A stretch of 31,245 nt of DNA, taken from NCBI GenBank assembly GCA_013115145.1, contig JAAPAO010000423.1:1-31245 (forward strand), read 5' to 3'. This document shows, one piece after another, positions 23,101-28,791 of the stretch. The notes beneath the pieces were generated by a model. That model saw only the letters and a program-made list of their open reading frames with translations, was not told where the DNA came from and made no database searches. Every line of letters begins with the position of its first letter. Position 1 is the first letter of the stretch. The DNA is from Perkinsus chesapeaki. Taxonomy: Eukaryota > Perkinsozoa > Perkinsida > Perkinsidae. The position numbers were made by a program, and so were the translations under genes.

Positions 23101-25264
23101 AGGCTTTCCACTTCGGCCGGAGTGATCGAAGATGAGCTGTCGGATGCTATCAGTCGTAGTTGTTCTAGTTGTTGACGAATTGAATTGATACAACGAATTC
23201 GGTCGGCCAAACGAATGGGAGAGTTGAGTACCTTAAATGGGCTGTGCCGAGAATTGAACTCGGGACCTCTCGCACCCTAAGCGAGAATCATACCACTAGA
23301 CCACACAGCCGATGAGAAAGACCACCTCTACAAACCCTGCTTCACCTCTTTCATATATTCCCTTCCCAACAGACTCCCATCTTGAACACTCTCCACCCAT
23401 CTGTCGAGGACCTGATGACGCAATACGAAAAAGCGCGCGCCCAGTTAATCGATTTTCGCCCAACCCACCTTGACCGCTTCTCGAAGTACAATGGACGTTG
23501 ATTTATCTTGGTGGAGCCGAAAGATATCTTTGAGGTCAATTAAGCGGCGACTGACTTCCGAGCAGACTTTGAACGATATGACAGTTAAAAGTCTGATAAA
23601 AGGACAAATCGATCAAATGGGACGCATTCGACCTCCAAAAATATCTTACCGTTTCATTCTTTTAGCTGGATAAGGAGGATCTATATTCTCATGAAGGTTC
23701 TCCAATATCATCAAAGTCTCATCTATCTCACCATAAATGTTCGACAGTGGCTGTTGTTGTTGTTGCTGCTGAGGGAGGAGAACTGAAATTTATTCAACTA
23801 TAATCATGACAACAATCGCTACCACGAATACGACTACACACCAACATCGAGATGCTCCTCGCAACTCATAGTGAATCATCGAAATCTAAGCACGCTGCTA
23901 TTGCCAAGCAAATGATCAATACGAATCAACAACATTATCACACCCACTAACCGAGTCATCTCTCACCTCCATTTGATATATTAAATATTAAAGGTGCATT
24001 GGTCGAACACTTCGCAAACTCCTCCGCGATTGTCGATGCCTGATAAGTGCTATTCTTCAATATCCTTCCTATCAACTTCCCTATCAATGGCTATGGACAT
24101 TGCTAATCGTGTCATGCTTATTTTCACTCTATTAACACAATCCCTAGCTTCTTGCTACATCATCATCACGAATCTAGATGATGATGATGATGCCGCCCTG
24201 GCCTATTCTCATTATCTTCCTCTTCAATATTAACCCCCTTAAAGACTCATCATACCGACTTTTTCTCAACGTATCTCGAAATTATTGACACCCCCTCCGT
24301 CACCCTTCTGCCACCGTTTCCCGATTCCTTCATTCCTCTCCAAAAAGCAGCCTCATCATACGGGATAATCACCTATTCAGAAGTCTTGCTAATCTTACCA
24401 AATCTTGCATTTCCTCAACGCCTCCTTACATTGTCGGTAACCTCCTCGTTGTAATTCATAACATCCGATGATCCTCTCTGCAGTGATGCTTCCAAACCAG
24501 CTCTCAGCGATTCACTAAAAGCCCCAAAAATTTCAGAAAAATAGAATTTCCAAAAATTCTTCTACATCGATCCTCCGACGTCCGTGTCCCCCAGTAACTG
24601 CGGAAATAAGGCTCCCCCAATTTCTGGGCGCGTGACTCTGCCTCACCTTCGAGTATACTTCTCTAAGAATGTTATCCAACCCTTGCCTTGCCCCTCTCCC
24701 GTCGATTGTGACTGTCATGACGCTTCTCGTCATCATTGTTGTTGCCGAGGACAGCTCACCCATACCAGTTTTGATGAACACCACCACGGTGCTGCTACCA
24801 GCTGAGAATGGTTAAAATAATCAAACAACAAATATTCCCCAAACCTTCAAGAATTGGGACTATTTGATCGTAAATGCTTGTCAATGTGACATTCCTGAGC
24901 GTCCCTCCATTGCCTGTTTGACTTTCATAGGCGAACAGGACCTGACAAGCAGATAAGCAGCAGCCTTCTAACAAAAGGACACCCCCGACAGATCGATATC
25001 TTTTCCAGTTCGCGCGAACATCTCCGAAAGTCACTTTTCCGATGTTCACCTTAGTGTTTATGTCATCCATAAATCTCTCGAGTTCAGTATTAGACTCCGG
25101 GTTGGACCTGCTGCAAACGTCACTCGCCACAAAATACTATTTAACCTGAAGGTAGCTCTCTCTCTTTGGCTAATACCCAAAAGCGCCATGCATGCTTCAA
25201 CGATGAACTCTTTACGAGGATCAGGTTGAGTATGATAATCAAATGAAGCGTTGTAGTCAGCCAT
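2178..25264 (-). CDS. DYNC2H1: Cytoplasmic dynein-2 heavy chain (retrograde IFT motor)
   Basis: Minus-strand motor ATPase that drives retrograde intraflagellar transport along axonemal microtubules. The model starts at the ATG at 25264 (MADYN..., then DPRKEFI, matching the family's DVRKLFI) and stops with TGA at 2178-2180, after a last exon that aligns to the family's end. Landmarks in order: tail; linker ([10 protein letters not shown]); AAA1 GPAGTGKT and CFDEFN; AAA2 [11 protein letters not shown]3 [11 protein letters not shown]4 GRSGCGRR; stalk with microtubule-binding domain; AAA5; AAA6; C-terminal domain. About 70 introns, all GT-AG where resolved, mostly 35-60 nt. The longest is about 1.24 kb. 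Acceptors are varied (TTAG, CAAG, ATCAG), unlike the strict TTTCAG of nematodes. The isoform call rests on dynein-2-specific stretches ([33 protein letters not shown]). Unresolved: 11.33-12.0 kb between AAA3 and AAA4, and one junction near 19.4 kb. Confidence 0.96.
2395..2460 (-). repeat. tRNA-like T arm across an exon-intron boundary
   Basis: CAGGGTTCGAACCCCGG at 2437-2453 is coding (QGSNP), and the next bases GTAAGAG form the donor of the 42 nt intron 2395-2436 before ELDTIG. So the last part of a penultimate dynein exon is tRNA-like. Confidence 0.65.
3003..3042 (-). repeat. R2 palindrome intron
   Basis: 40 nt intron between LRYLK and ALSTRY. The palindrome at 3011-3028 (GTCGATCACGTGATCGAT) takes up nearly half of it. 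The donor is GTATCTT, shared with R3. Confidence 0.85.
3154..3172 (-). repeat. R1 copy (CAGTGAC variant), intron
   Basis: Sense orientation in the 44 nt intron between SEIIS and VAESL. Confidence 0.8.
3242..3280 (-). repeat. R3 intron
   Basis: 39 nt intron between FCIVH and ALRGF; sense GACCTGAAGATACTCAGGTT. Confidence 0.75.
3846..3893 (-). repeat. R3 intron
   Basis: 48 nt between IVNSQR and VVSQIRIL, with AACCTCGAAAAGTATCTT running into the acceptor. Confidence 0.75.
4004..4053 (-). repeat. tRNA fragment, antisense in intron
   Basis: 50 nt intron between STSL and DTFKSH. The + strand carries CAGTTCAAATCC (B box) and a short T stem; the D arm is missing. Confidence 0.7.
4103..4120. repeat. 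R2 copy in a coding exon
   Basis: One mismatch to a perfect palindrome (ATCGATCGCCTGATCGAT). Read as LIDQAID, between the R3 intron after YVK and [11 protein letters not shown]. Confidence 0.7.
4272..4318 (-). repeat. tRNA fragment, antisense in intron
   Basis: 47 nt intron between NKEN and EWQTL. The + strand shows GGTCCCGGGTTCTAATCC and a following acceptor-like GAGCCGAC. Confidence 0.75.
4685..4701 (+). repeat. R1 copy, antisense in intron
   Basis: Sits near the donor of the roughly 190 nt intron after RRSQ, reversed relative to the gene. Confidence 0.8.
5041..5089 (-). repeat. tRNA fragment, sense in intron
   Basis: 49 nt intron between LGSLQ and GIKEGHW with GCTCGGGTTCGAACCTGGGT, a T arm with variable-loop bases. 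Confidence 0.75.
5165..5181 (-). repeat. R1 copy, intron
   Basis: Fills the centre of a 40 nt intron between HAAAKG and HNLVAV. Confidence 0.85.
5365..5435 (-). tRNA. tRNA-His (GTG) inside a dynein intron
   Basis: 71 nt cloverleaf with a perfect 7 bp acceptor stem (GTCGCTA/TAGCGAC), a perfect 5 bp anticodon stem around loop TTGTGGC, and a perfect T stem around TTCAAAT. A and B boxes are intact. It lies on the sense strand in the 93 nt intron between SSE and SLTVSS. It is followed at once by TTTT, a Pol III terminator that also sits in the intron's polypyrimidine tract. Likely functional. Confidence 0.92.
5584..5642 (-). repeat. R3 intron
   Basis: 59 nt between QEWMQ and EDACEE; the donor runs into GTATCTTAGCTCGAAGCTGG. 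Confidence 0.75.
5789..5807 (-). repeat. R1 copy in a coding exon
   Basis: Full-length consensus match, read as GNFVARDD within [21 protein letters not shown]. No GT-AG intron removes it, and the exon length on both sides fits the family, so it is coding. Confidence 0.85.
5908..5924 (+). repeat. R1 copy, antisense in intron
   Basis: In the 44 nt intron that splits the Arg codon of LFKHDR, before LTFAILM. It is 115 bp from the exonic copy, in the opposite orientation. Confidence 0.85.
6149..6191 (-). repeat. R3 intron
   Basis: 43 nt between DMARIG and PMYRFS; antisense GCATCTTGCATGCTTGAAGC. Confidence 0.8.
6190..7480 (-). other. Dynein-2 AAA5 and strut
   Basis: [27 protein letters not shown]-type helix, [29 protein letters not shown] and [15 protein letters not shown] appear in family order. 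Introns are 43-45 nt. [25 protein letters not shown] follows an R2-bearing intron. Confidence 0.88.
6496..6513. repeat. R2 copy, intron
   Basis: ATCGATCATGTGATCGAT inside a 44 nt intron between KEDTLK and NRLMEVEE. Confidence 0.8.
7476..9905 (-). other. Dynein-2 stalk and microtubule-binding domain
   Basis: Coiled coil CC1 (charged heptads, about 9400-9700), then [22 protein letters not shown] and [18 protein letters not shown], the microtubule-binding domain, then [19 protein letters not shown] and CC2. CC2 is cut by the gene's longest intron (about 7620-8865), between RTG and [11 protein letters not shown]. Confidence 0.92.
7620..8865 (-). other. Longest dynein intron (about 1.24 kb)
   Basis: Interrupts the stalk between RTG and EAEGLRQGV, with donor GTGAGTATTAG and acceptor TATTTCAG. 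It is 25 times the usual length. Open stretches on both strands (for example + strand 7747-7968 and 7999-8286) have fairly natural composition but match nothing I know and lack good starts. Near 8590-8660 there is a block of short inverted CAGCTGG/CCAGCTGG units. Confidence 0.7.
9905..10960 (-). other. Dynein-2 AAA4
   Basis: Walker A reads GRSGCGRR (about 10665-10688), with Arg in place of the catalytic Lys. From memory this Arg is typical of dynein-2, where AAA4 is a regulatory, weakly hydrolysing site. [12 protein letters not shown] is the Walker B region. VLWNWTSWS with the following exon matches the isoform-specific GWS motif. Confidence 0.9.
10801..10815 (-). repeat. R1 copy (GTGGCGCGCG variant), intron
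   Basis: In the 49 nt intron between ISIVDE and VLENLA, just upstream of AAA4. Confidence 0.75.
12183..12201 (-). repeat. R1 copy (CAGTGAC variant), intron
   Basis: Lies about 25 nt before the acceptor of the roughly 370 nt intron between HVISK and FTSG, so it overlaps the expected branch-site region. Confidence 0.8.
12631..12675 (-). repeat. tRNA 3' half, sense; donor inside the tRNA
   Basis: 45 nt intron between EMVSYG and SFNDYD. It opens with GTAGGTCGCGGGTTCGAATC, so the variable-loop GTAGGTC provides the 5' splice site. Confidence 0.75.
13684..13725 (-). repeat. ACG microsatellite plus T-arm-like sequence in an exon
   Basis: Encodes six Thr, then LVRTR from CTGGTTCGAACCCGG, upstream of AAA3. 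The exon is about four residues longer than expected. Confidence 0.6.
13762..13796 (-). repeat. Shortest R3 intron
   Basis: 35 nt between GGLV and RFHRYSEE, with GAAAGATACTTTT at its centre. Confidence 0.7.
14120..14210 (-). repeat. Near-complete degenerate tRNA, antisense in intron
   Basis: 91 nt intron between DEGLKK and GKFLVA. The + strand shows a D-arm-like TAGTAGAGCGAG, a failed anticodon stem and a T arm (GAGTTCTATCCCC); the donor coincides with the tRNA's 3' end. Confidence 0.65.
14338..14384 (-). repeat. R6 intron, copy 1
   Basis: 47 nt intron between SIFY and CIDWIK. Nearly its whole length matches the intron at 24373-24429. Confidence 0.85.
14540..15782 (-). other. Dynein-2 AAA2
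   Basis: Walker A GPSGSGKT at 15306-15329 with [15 protein letters not shown] upstream, as in all dyneins. The equivalent of Walker [19 protein letters not shown], is at about 15020-15075, after an R1-bearing intron. [27 protein letters not shown] completes the module. Confidence 0.92.
15112..15130 (-). repeat. R1 copy, intron flanked by a 5 bp direct repeat
   Basis: 40 nt intron between RQVV and SKEPV. GTTAG occurs at both boundaries, so the intron plus one copy of GTTAG looks like an insertion with a target-site duplication. Confidence 0.8.
16028..16078 (+). repeat. tRNA fragment in a long intron
   Basis: The - strand carries GTGTCGCTGGTTCGAATCCC in the 480 nt intron between NELIAE and VILFSQG. 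Confidence 0.65.
16489..16559 (-). pseudogene. Degenerate tRNA-Pro (CGG-like)
   Basis: Shares D arm, variable loop and overall sequence with the tRNA-Pro at 23240-23310, but the anticodon loop reads TTCGGGT. The anticodon stem has one mismatch and the acceptor stem fails at its two inner pairs, with a G-T elsewhere. It lies in the sense orientation in the 480 nt intron after LLGL. Probably a decayed copy; a functional tRNA-Pro(CGG) is the alternative. Confidence 0.7.
17161..17178 (-). repeat. R5 motif in an intron
   Basis: GTAAGCTTCGCTCCGCTAAG begins at the donor after FIGLLR. The core CTTCGCTCCGC recurs in exons at 6785-6797 (antisense of LAERS), 15741-15755 (RSAKLLSG) and 17878-17893 (NLSGAKLEG). 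Confidence 0.6.
17745..17786 (-). repeat. R3 intron
   Basis: 42 nt splitting the Trp codon of KDWGW before YKQLRFY; GTATCTTTAGGTCGACCTTG. Confidence 0.8.
18135..18152. repeat. R2 copy in a coding exon
   Basis: ATCGATCGCGTGATCGAT read as SITRSI in the linker ([13 protein letters not shown]). Length matches the family with no gap, so it is exonic. Confidence 0.75.
18283..18301 (-). repeat. R1-like sequence in an exon
   Basis: About 16 of 19 positions match R1 and encode EILGRSDD in the linker. EILG is conserved in the family, so this may be chance convergence. Confidence 0.4.
19051..19067 (-). repeat. R1-like sequence in an exon
   Basis: Encodes ELVARA just before [10 protein letters not shown]; alignment length is unchanged relative to the family. 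Confidence 0.45.
19194..19212 (-). repeat. R1 copy sharing an intron with R2
   Basis: 72 nt intron between EKDHW and ILFSIIGLP contains R2 near the donor and this copy near the acceptor. Confidence 0.85.
19224..19241. repeat. R2 copy, intron shared with R1
   Basis: ATCGATCGCGTGATCGAC, 8 nt after the donor GTAAGTCC. Confidence 0.8.
19318..19335 (-). repeat. R1 copy at an unresolved junction
   Basis: Directly upstream of [14 protein letters not shown]. In-frame reading gives KFCGA. No AG acceptor separates it cleanly from the exon, so intron or exon status is open. Confidence 0.65.
19420..19560. repeat. AT-rich AAATTTTC-type stretch in an intron
   Basis: Short inverted units (AAATTTTCC/GGAAATTT) repeated over 140 bp, inside the roughly 200 nt intron after WIPK. 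Similar blocks occur near 14940-15000 and 30195-30240. Confidence 0.5.
19777..19796 (-). repeat. R1 copy (TTTCATGG variant), intron
   Basis: 45 nt intron between LDQPQ and IEGYS. Confidence 0.85.
19864..19881 (-). repeat. R1 copy (GCGCAAG variant), intron
   Basis: 46 nt intron between VQKSA and DALYS. With the copy at 19777 it brackets an exon of only about 50 nt. Confidence 0.85.
20006..20047 (-). repeat. R3 intron
   Basis: 42 nt between ESRWK and ALKPIV; GTATCTTTAGGTTGAGCGAG, nearly the same arrangement as 17745-17786. Confidence 0.8.
20168..20187 (-). repeat. R1-like sequence in an exon (CAGTGAC variant)
   Basis: Encodes ELCGAVTE in a coiled segment with no intron, in a different frame from the exonic copies at 5789 and 18283. 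Confidence 0.5.
20448..20495 (-). repeat. R3 intron with two arms
   Basis: 48 nt between EEQID and FSFEL. It holds AAGATATTTCGTATCTTGCA and then CGCATCAACCTAAGAT, able to fold as a hairpin. Confidence 0.8.
20941..20990 (+). repeat. tRNA 3' half, antisense in intron
   Basis: GGTCGCCGGTTCGATCCACG then GTGAGGGTA on the + strand, at the donor end of the roughly 280 nt intron between VSHWG and VLGGLG. Confidence 0.75.
21096..21147 (-). repeat. R3 intron
   Basis: 52 nt between YRKLTE and DSSEV; GTATCTTAGCTTGAAGCGCG starts exactly at the donor. Confidence 0.8.
21265..21282. repeat. R2 copy, intron
   Basis: Perfect 18 bp palindrome (ATCGATCGCGCGATCGAT) in the 47 nt intron between EEVRK and KYYREV. 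Unspliced, it reads as open frame and gives a false protein extension. Confidence 0.85.
21358..21397 (-). repeat. R3 spanning a 3' splice site
   Basis: 40 nt between KTIPE and IRVDV. The core AAGATAC straddles the acceptor (CTAAAG then ATACGC), so part of the element is coding. Confidence 0.75.
21506..21550 (-). repeat. R3 intron
   Basis: 45 nt between GADKE and DSLTK; GTTCAAGC at the donor and AAAAGATACG near the acceptor. Confidence 0.75.
23240..23310 (-). tRNA. tRNA-Pro (AGG) inside a dynein intron
   Basis: 71 nt with acceptor GGCTGTG/CACAGCC, anticodon stem TCTCGC/GCGAGA with loop TTAGGGT, and a T arm with one G-T pair. It is on the sense strand in the 114 nt intron 23232-23345, between YMKE and VLNSP. 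Only TTT follows before the exon, so termination may be leaky. Confidence 0.9.
24373..24429 (-). repeat. R6 intron, copy 2
   Basis: 57 nt intron between EEVTDN and VIIPYDE. It shares GCGTTGAGGAAATGCAAGA exactly with copy 1, followed by TTGGTAAGATT and GCAAGA. Confidence 0.85.
24619..24637 (+). repeat. R1 partial copy, antisense in intron
   Basis: In the 50 nt intron between REVYSK and LLGDTD in the tail; the central GTGG is changed to GGG. Confidence 0.6.
25119..25136 (-). repeat. R1 copy (GTGGCGAGTGAC variant), first dynein intron
   Basis: 38 nt intron between ERATF and SNPES, immediately after the N-terminal exon. Confidence 0.75.
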
Positions 25265-25853
25265 ACGAGATACTCGGAAAACCAAGCTACAAAGTATCTT
25301 ACCTGCGTCAACCTGGGATACTTTCACAATAATCCCATGATTTTTAAGAACCCAACTCATCTCATTATCACATTACTATGCGATTACATTGGAAATAAAT
25401 CGCTAGATCGAACAACTAAGAATACCATACACCTGATTAGTATCTTGCAAGGTTCAAGCTAAGATAGTAATTAACTATAAACACAAGGCAACGATAATTA
25501 GCTGAAATTAACCTAGATCAGTCTCGGAAACACTCCAAAGATTTCGCAAACCTCCATCGCCGCTGCTGCCGATGATGATGATCGTTTAGCCGATTTAGTT
25601 GCCACCGACAACCTGAGAAAATGAAAGGTAATAGAAGACGGAATAAACAATTAAAACAAACAAGTCTAAAAACACCAACCGACATTAGCACTCATCAACA
25701 CTGTCAACCACCGGGGGTATGTGAAGATATAAATGATAGTGGCATATTCGGAACAGAGGACACTTGAAACAGCATGAATGCATCAATTCCATCCCAACAA
25801 CTTTAATAAATTACAAAATATAATAGATATTTTGACGAGAAGAATGACAAGCA
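25265..25853. other. Spacer between C1QBP and dynein, with two R3 hairpins
   Basis: 589 bp holding the dynein promoter and 5' UTR. R3-type inverted repeats sit at 25267-25302 (arms GAGATACT/AGTATCTT, 2 bp from the ATG) and 25439-25467. An open stretch at 25266-25360 continues the dynein frame but ends at an upstream stop and matches nothing known. Confidence 0.5.
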
Positions 25854-26825
25854 TTATACAACAAAGCTGCTGCTGCTGCTTTTGCTGCTTACCGTCTTCA
25901 ACTGAGAGAGCCACCTCATATATTCCCTTTGCTCCTTATCAAGTGCAGTAGCATCGATGAAATCACAGACTGCATCAGTTAAGCCAACTTCGGCAAGATA
26001 CTCATCGAATGCCTCTTGCATATTATCATCCAAATCTTCAAACTCTGGGCCATTGTAGCTCGAAGCGGATTCCTTCTCAGCAACAGACGTGAATGCACGG
26101 CAGTTACCAATTACATAACGATGACCCTCACCGGCTGCTGTACCTAACAAATAGAGGGATCACCAATAACAGTGACCAGACGGAAAATTCGAAATATACC
26201 AAACATTAATACGGTAAAATGTTCGAAATAACAAGACATTGATAAAGGAGCTTACTGCAGTAAAATATGAGACCCTGACCAGCCTTGTTCTCAACGGTGA
26301 CAGTGAAATCTGTGGCTTCAGCGGGCTCCATAGCATCCTCACCTTGACCATCCTCACCTGATAAATAAATATCAAAGATACCTTATAGGTTGACTCACTA
26401 CCTTCCATGCCATCGAATCCAGCATCATTAAATGGGCTTGTCAGCTGCCATTCGACAACAGCAGTTTTATCACCAGTAAGTTGGCGAGTGATGCTCATGT
26501 TGACATCACCTTCGACTTCATCAAACTTCCAGGTTTGGTCGGCCAGGAATTGCTTGCAGATGGCCGGTTGCTCATATCTGATATTAAACTAATATAACAT
26601 TTATTAAATTAACTTACGATTCCTTCTCGTGCTGCAACTCAGAGGCGAGGGACTTGCTCAATTTGGCGCAGGCAGGGCTGGAAAATGCCACGGAAGACAT
26701 TCGCATGACACCTTAATAGTCAATAATAGAGTAATACCAAACGGCTGCTTACCTAATGATCGAGCCGCAATAGCTCTGGTGGCAACAACAGGAGCGTATT
26801 TGACGGCAACACGAGAGATCATCAT
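25854..26825 (-). CDS. C1QBP: Mitochondrial acidic protein p32 / C1QBP (MAM33 family)
   Basis: Doughnut-shaped acidic trimer of the mitochondrial matrix, linked to mitochondrial translation (family knowledge). Five exons give about 240 residues. An Arg/Ala-rich presequence (MMISRVAVKYAPVVATRAIAARS) is followed by the family's helix (ASELQHEKE), the WKFDEVEGDVNMSITRQL strand, an acidic segment, and the C-terminal helices LDDNMQEAFDEYLAEVGLTD and REYMRWLSQLKT. I start at 26825 because an upstream ATG at 26867 is separated from it by TTTCTTCAG, which looks like a (trans-)splice acceptor. The tail VSSKSSSSSFVV begins at a GTAAG, so the true last codons could lie elsewhere. It runs in tandem with the dynein gene, about 590 bp upstream of that gene's start. 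Confidence 0.88.
26358..26401 (-). repeat. R3-bearing intron of C1QBP
   Basis: 44 nt GT-AG intron between DGME and GEDGQ. It contains GTATCTTTGATA 20 nt from the acceptor, showing that R3 is not confined to the dynein gene. Confidence 0.7.
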
Positions 26826-27304
26826 AATTAATAAAAATGTGAAGCTGAAGAAATGATGAGAGATCATAGGTCAAGAAGATCGCATTGAACATTCATCATA
26901 CACTTCAATGATCTGATGAGATTGCCTTCGATCATCTGATGGCCAGGCTCATCGGAGACGTCGCATCACTCAAGGATGAACCACCAAAATTAACGTTGTC
27001 ACAGATGTGCGCGCGTACATATGATATATGCGCACGCCCTGCCGATCGATTAGTTATTGTGTCTCGCTTTTGCTGTATCTAAGGTTGAAGCATGCAAGAT
27101 ACTAGGGAGGTTGAGAATGATTCACTGAAGTCCGTGTATTATCTTAGACTGACTTTCGGGTTAAATGCGTTGGGGCAAGAGTGGGCGCGGAATGGTATAT
27201 TAGGTCAGCGAATGGCGCAGCGCAAGATACGCGATATATCACCGTATATCACTAACTTCTTAGCTTGCCGCGTGCAAGATACCCGGCAGGTTGGTCCGTC
27301 TACC
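26826..27304. promoter_or_regulatory. Probable divergent promoter region
   Basis: About 480 bp between two genes transcribed outwards. It holds an alternating purine-pyrimidine inverted repeat at 27006-27036 (GTGCGC...GCGCAC around ATATGATATAT) and three R3 copies at 27075-27102, 27221-27233 and 27270-27292. No TATA box is placed with confidence. Confidence 0.45.
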
Positions 27305-28491
27305 ATGTCCTCCCGTCCACGTCAACTGATATCCACCGAAGAATACCTTGGTAAGACCCTTTCCTCCTCTGACTTGCATTTCTTTTTAGATTTCTTCGAC
27401 ACCACCGATACCGAGACCACCTCGGATTCTCCTACAATCCATATCCAATCTCGAACATTGAAATCTTCCGACCAATTGAAGTAACACTTTACCTCTATAG
27501 TGCTCATCTACAATCCCTTTTGATTGTATAGTAATGTCATCCAATCGTAAGTTGAACAAAGAGGTTATCGTAATTTATCATCAGTACAGTGTAGTTTATG
27601 ATAAAATATTGTTTTTCACTCACCGACAGAGACTCATTCGAAAGCATTTTATATCGGCTTTATGGTTGTCAAACCGAAAACATCAAACAGACTATTCAAC
27701 CTACTAAACTGATGACAAGTTGTCAAGTTTAGGTTGGATGAAGCTGATTGCAGATTGGCAGTTGAGAGGGTCCTCGAAGCGGTGAGAAGGTTTAGTAATT
27801 TCGTGGCGAGTGACGATTAAGATACTTTGGATATGTCTGCAGCTTCACAGGAGTGGTCAAACTCAAGGGTCAGCTCGTTTGTTGAAGATTATCAACGTAG
27901 CGCAATCTGCTGGGGATTATGGATCCATCATAGAGGCCTATGTCCGACATGTTTTGTATCATGCATGCTCCAACCTACGATACCATTCATAGGCTGGCCC
28001 GTATGAGCTGCTAAACACCCTTTCAAAGGAGATGCCTTTGCTTTTCCAAGCCATTCATTTTCAATTTAACTTTAACGATCCAACTTGGCGACATAAGTTA
28101 AAGTAATCCTACCTCGGATCGAACCTGGGCCATTCGATTGCTATTTCAGTCGCGCCCTTGAAGCCAGAGAGGCTGTTTTGGAATTCGGCCTTCAGCCAGC
28201 GGGATATTCGGGTAGGTATAGGAGATATGTCGTGAAGTATGATATATCATTACACCCTTACATTTTAGATGTCCCAACAGCACCTATCAGGAACAATTCA
28301 CGAAGACGACCGGAAACTGCCAGATATCGAACGAATCAGAACACAGAAGTGAGGGGGGGGGGGGGTTGGGTGACAAATATTAAGATTATTGATCCTCTCA
28401 GCTGCACCATCATCGGTGTTATAGATTTCGTCGTCCAACTAGTGCCCCTCTTTCAAAGGCTTATCCAACAACAGAATCACGTTATCCATGA
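27305..28491 (+). CDS. Unrecognised eight-exon gene, about 211 residues
   Basis: I do not recognise it. Exons 27305-27350, 27390-27480, 27733-27781, 27843-27950, 27993-28102, 28150-28211, 28269-28348 and 28402-28491 join by GT-AG introns into one frame ending in TGA. The N terminus is acidic and Ser/Thr-rich (EEYLDFFDTTDTETTSD). The middle is helical (LDEADCRLAVERVLEALHR, YELLNTLSKEMPLLFQAIHFQF, WRHKLNRALEAREAVLEFGLQ). The tail is Arg/His-rich (RNNSRRRPETARYRT, RFRRPTSAPLS). The fourth donor could be 9 nt earlier without changing frame. Introns carry R1+R3, an R3-like block, an antisense tRNA fragment and a G13 run. No single exon is long, so simple ORF calling misses it. Confidence 0.65.
27797..27816 (+). 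repeat. R1 copy (GTGGCGAGTGAC variant) with R3
   Basis: In intron 27782-27842 of the 27305-28491 gene, followed at once by TTAAGATAC. Same GAG variant as the copy at 25119. Confidence 0.8.
28103..28149 (+). repeat. tRNA fragment, antisense in intron
   Basis: 47 nt intron between WRHKL and RALEAREA in the unrecognised gene; reverse complement has CCAGGTTCGATCCGAGG. Confidence 0.7.
28353..28365 (+). repeat. G13 homopolymer in an intron
   Basis: Thirteen G directly after the donor GTGA of the last intron of the 27305-28491 gene. It can form a G-quadruplex in the pre-mRNA next to the 5' splice site. Confidence 0.8.
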
Positions 28492-28791
28492 CTCCTCCTC
28501 CTCCTTGACTTAGTGTTGGTTAATATAAGGGAACGGTCTATTGCGATGTTTTATCAGGTTGCGGTCTCCGAAGCCGTAGACCTTGTTAGATTTTTACAGT
28601 GCGATTCCTTACTGTAGCATTTCACAGCCCCCCCGCGCTGGCTTGACACTTTAAGAGTAGATACCATGAAAAAATGTTAATATTTAATCGATTTGGCTTG
28701 TCGTTCTAATAACGTTACTCCAGTAATATTACTATTAAATGGTCCAAGTTAACTTTACTGAAGAGGTTGAACTAGAACGAGTTCATGTAAG
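28492..28791. other. Spacer before the EF-hand gene
   Basis: 300 bp. It contains an inverted repeat near 28563-28585 (GGTCTCC...GTAGACC) and a TATAAGG near 28520. Nothing else is recognisable. Confidence 0.4.

Larger units (their letters stand above)
20500..25264 (-). other. Dynein-2 tail (N-terminal DHC region)
   Basis: About 1,000 residues of tail for dimerisation and for binding intermediate and light-intermediate chains (family knowledge). The longest exon (about 22140-23231) aligns without gaps through [10 protein letters not shown]...[19 protein letters not shown] run of seven Gln near 23757-23778 follows an acceptor and is a local expansion. The extreme N-terminal exons (24800-25264) are short, and one junction (after VTLTSIYD) is ambiguous by a few residues. 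Confidence 0.85.

Noticed and set aside
2395-24429. Non-canonical introns (AG-AG, GG-AG, GC-AG) at several dynein junctions.
   Set aside because: First-pass frames near 2430, 3150, 5900, 15120, 21150 and 21370 seemed to need them. Choosing another downstream acceptor or the correct frame of the flanking exon gave GT-AG with better family alignment in every case.
2178-25264. Dynein gene as a decaying pseudogene because of many in-frame stops.
   Set aside because: Every stop outside 11.33-12.0 kb falls inside a short GT-AG intron; all P-loops and the C terminus are intact.
25266-25360. Dynein start at the upstream codon giving MSWVLKNHG.
   Set aside because: An upstream stop precedes it, the family begins close to MADYN...DPRKEF, and the stretch overlaps an R3 hairpin.
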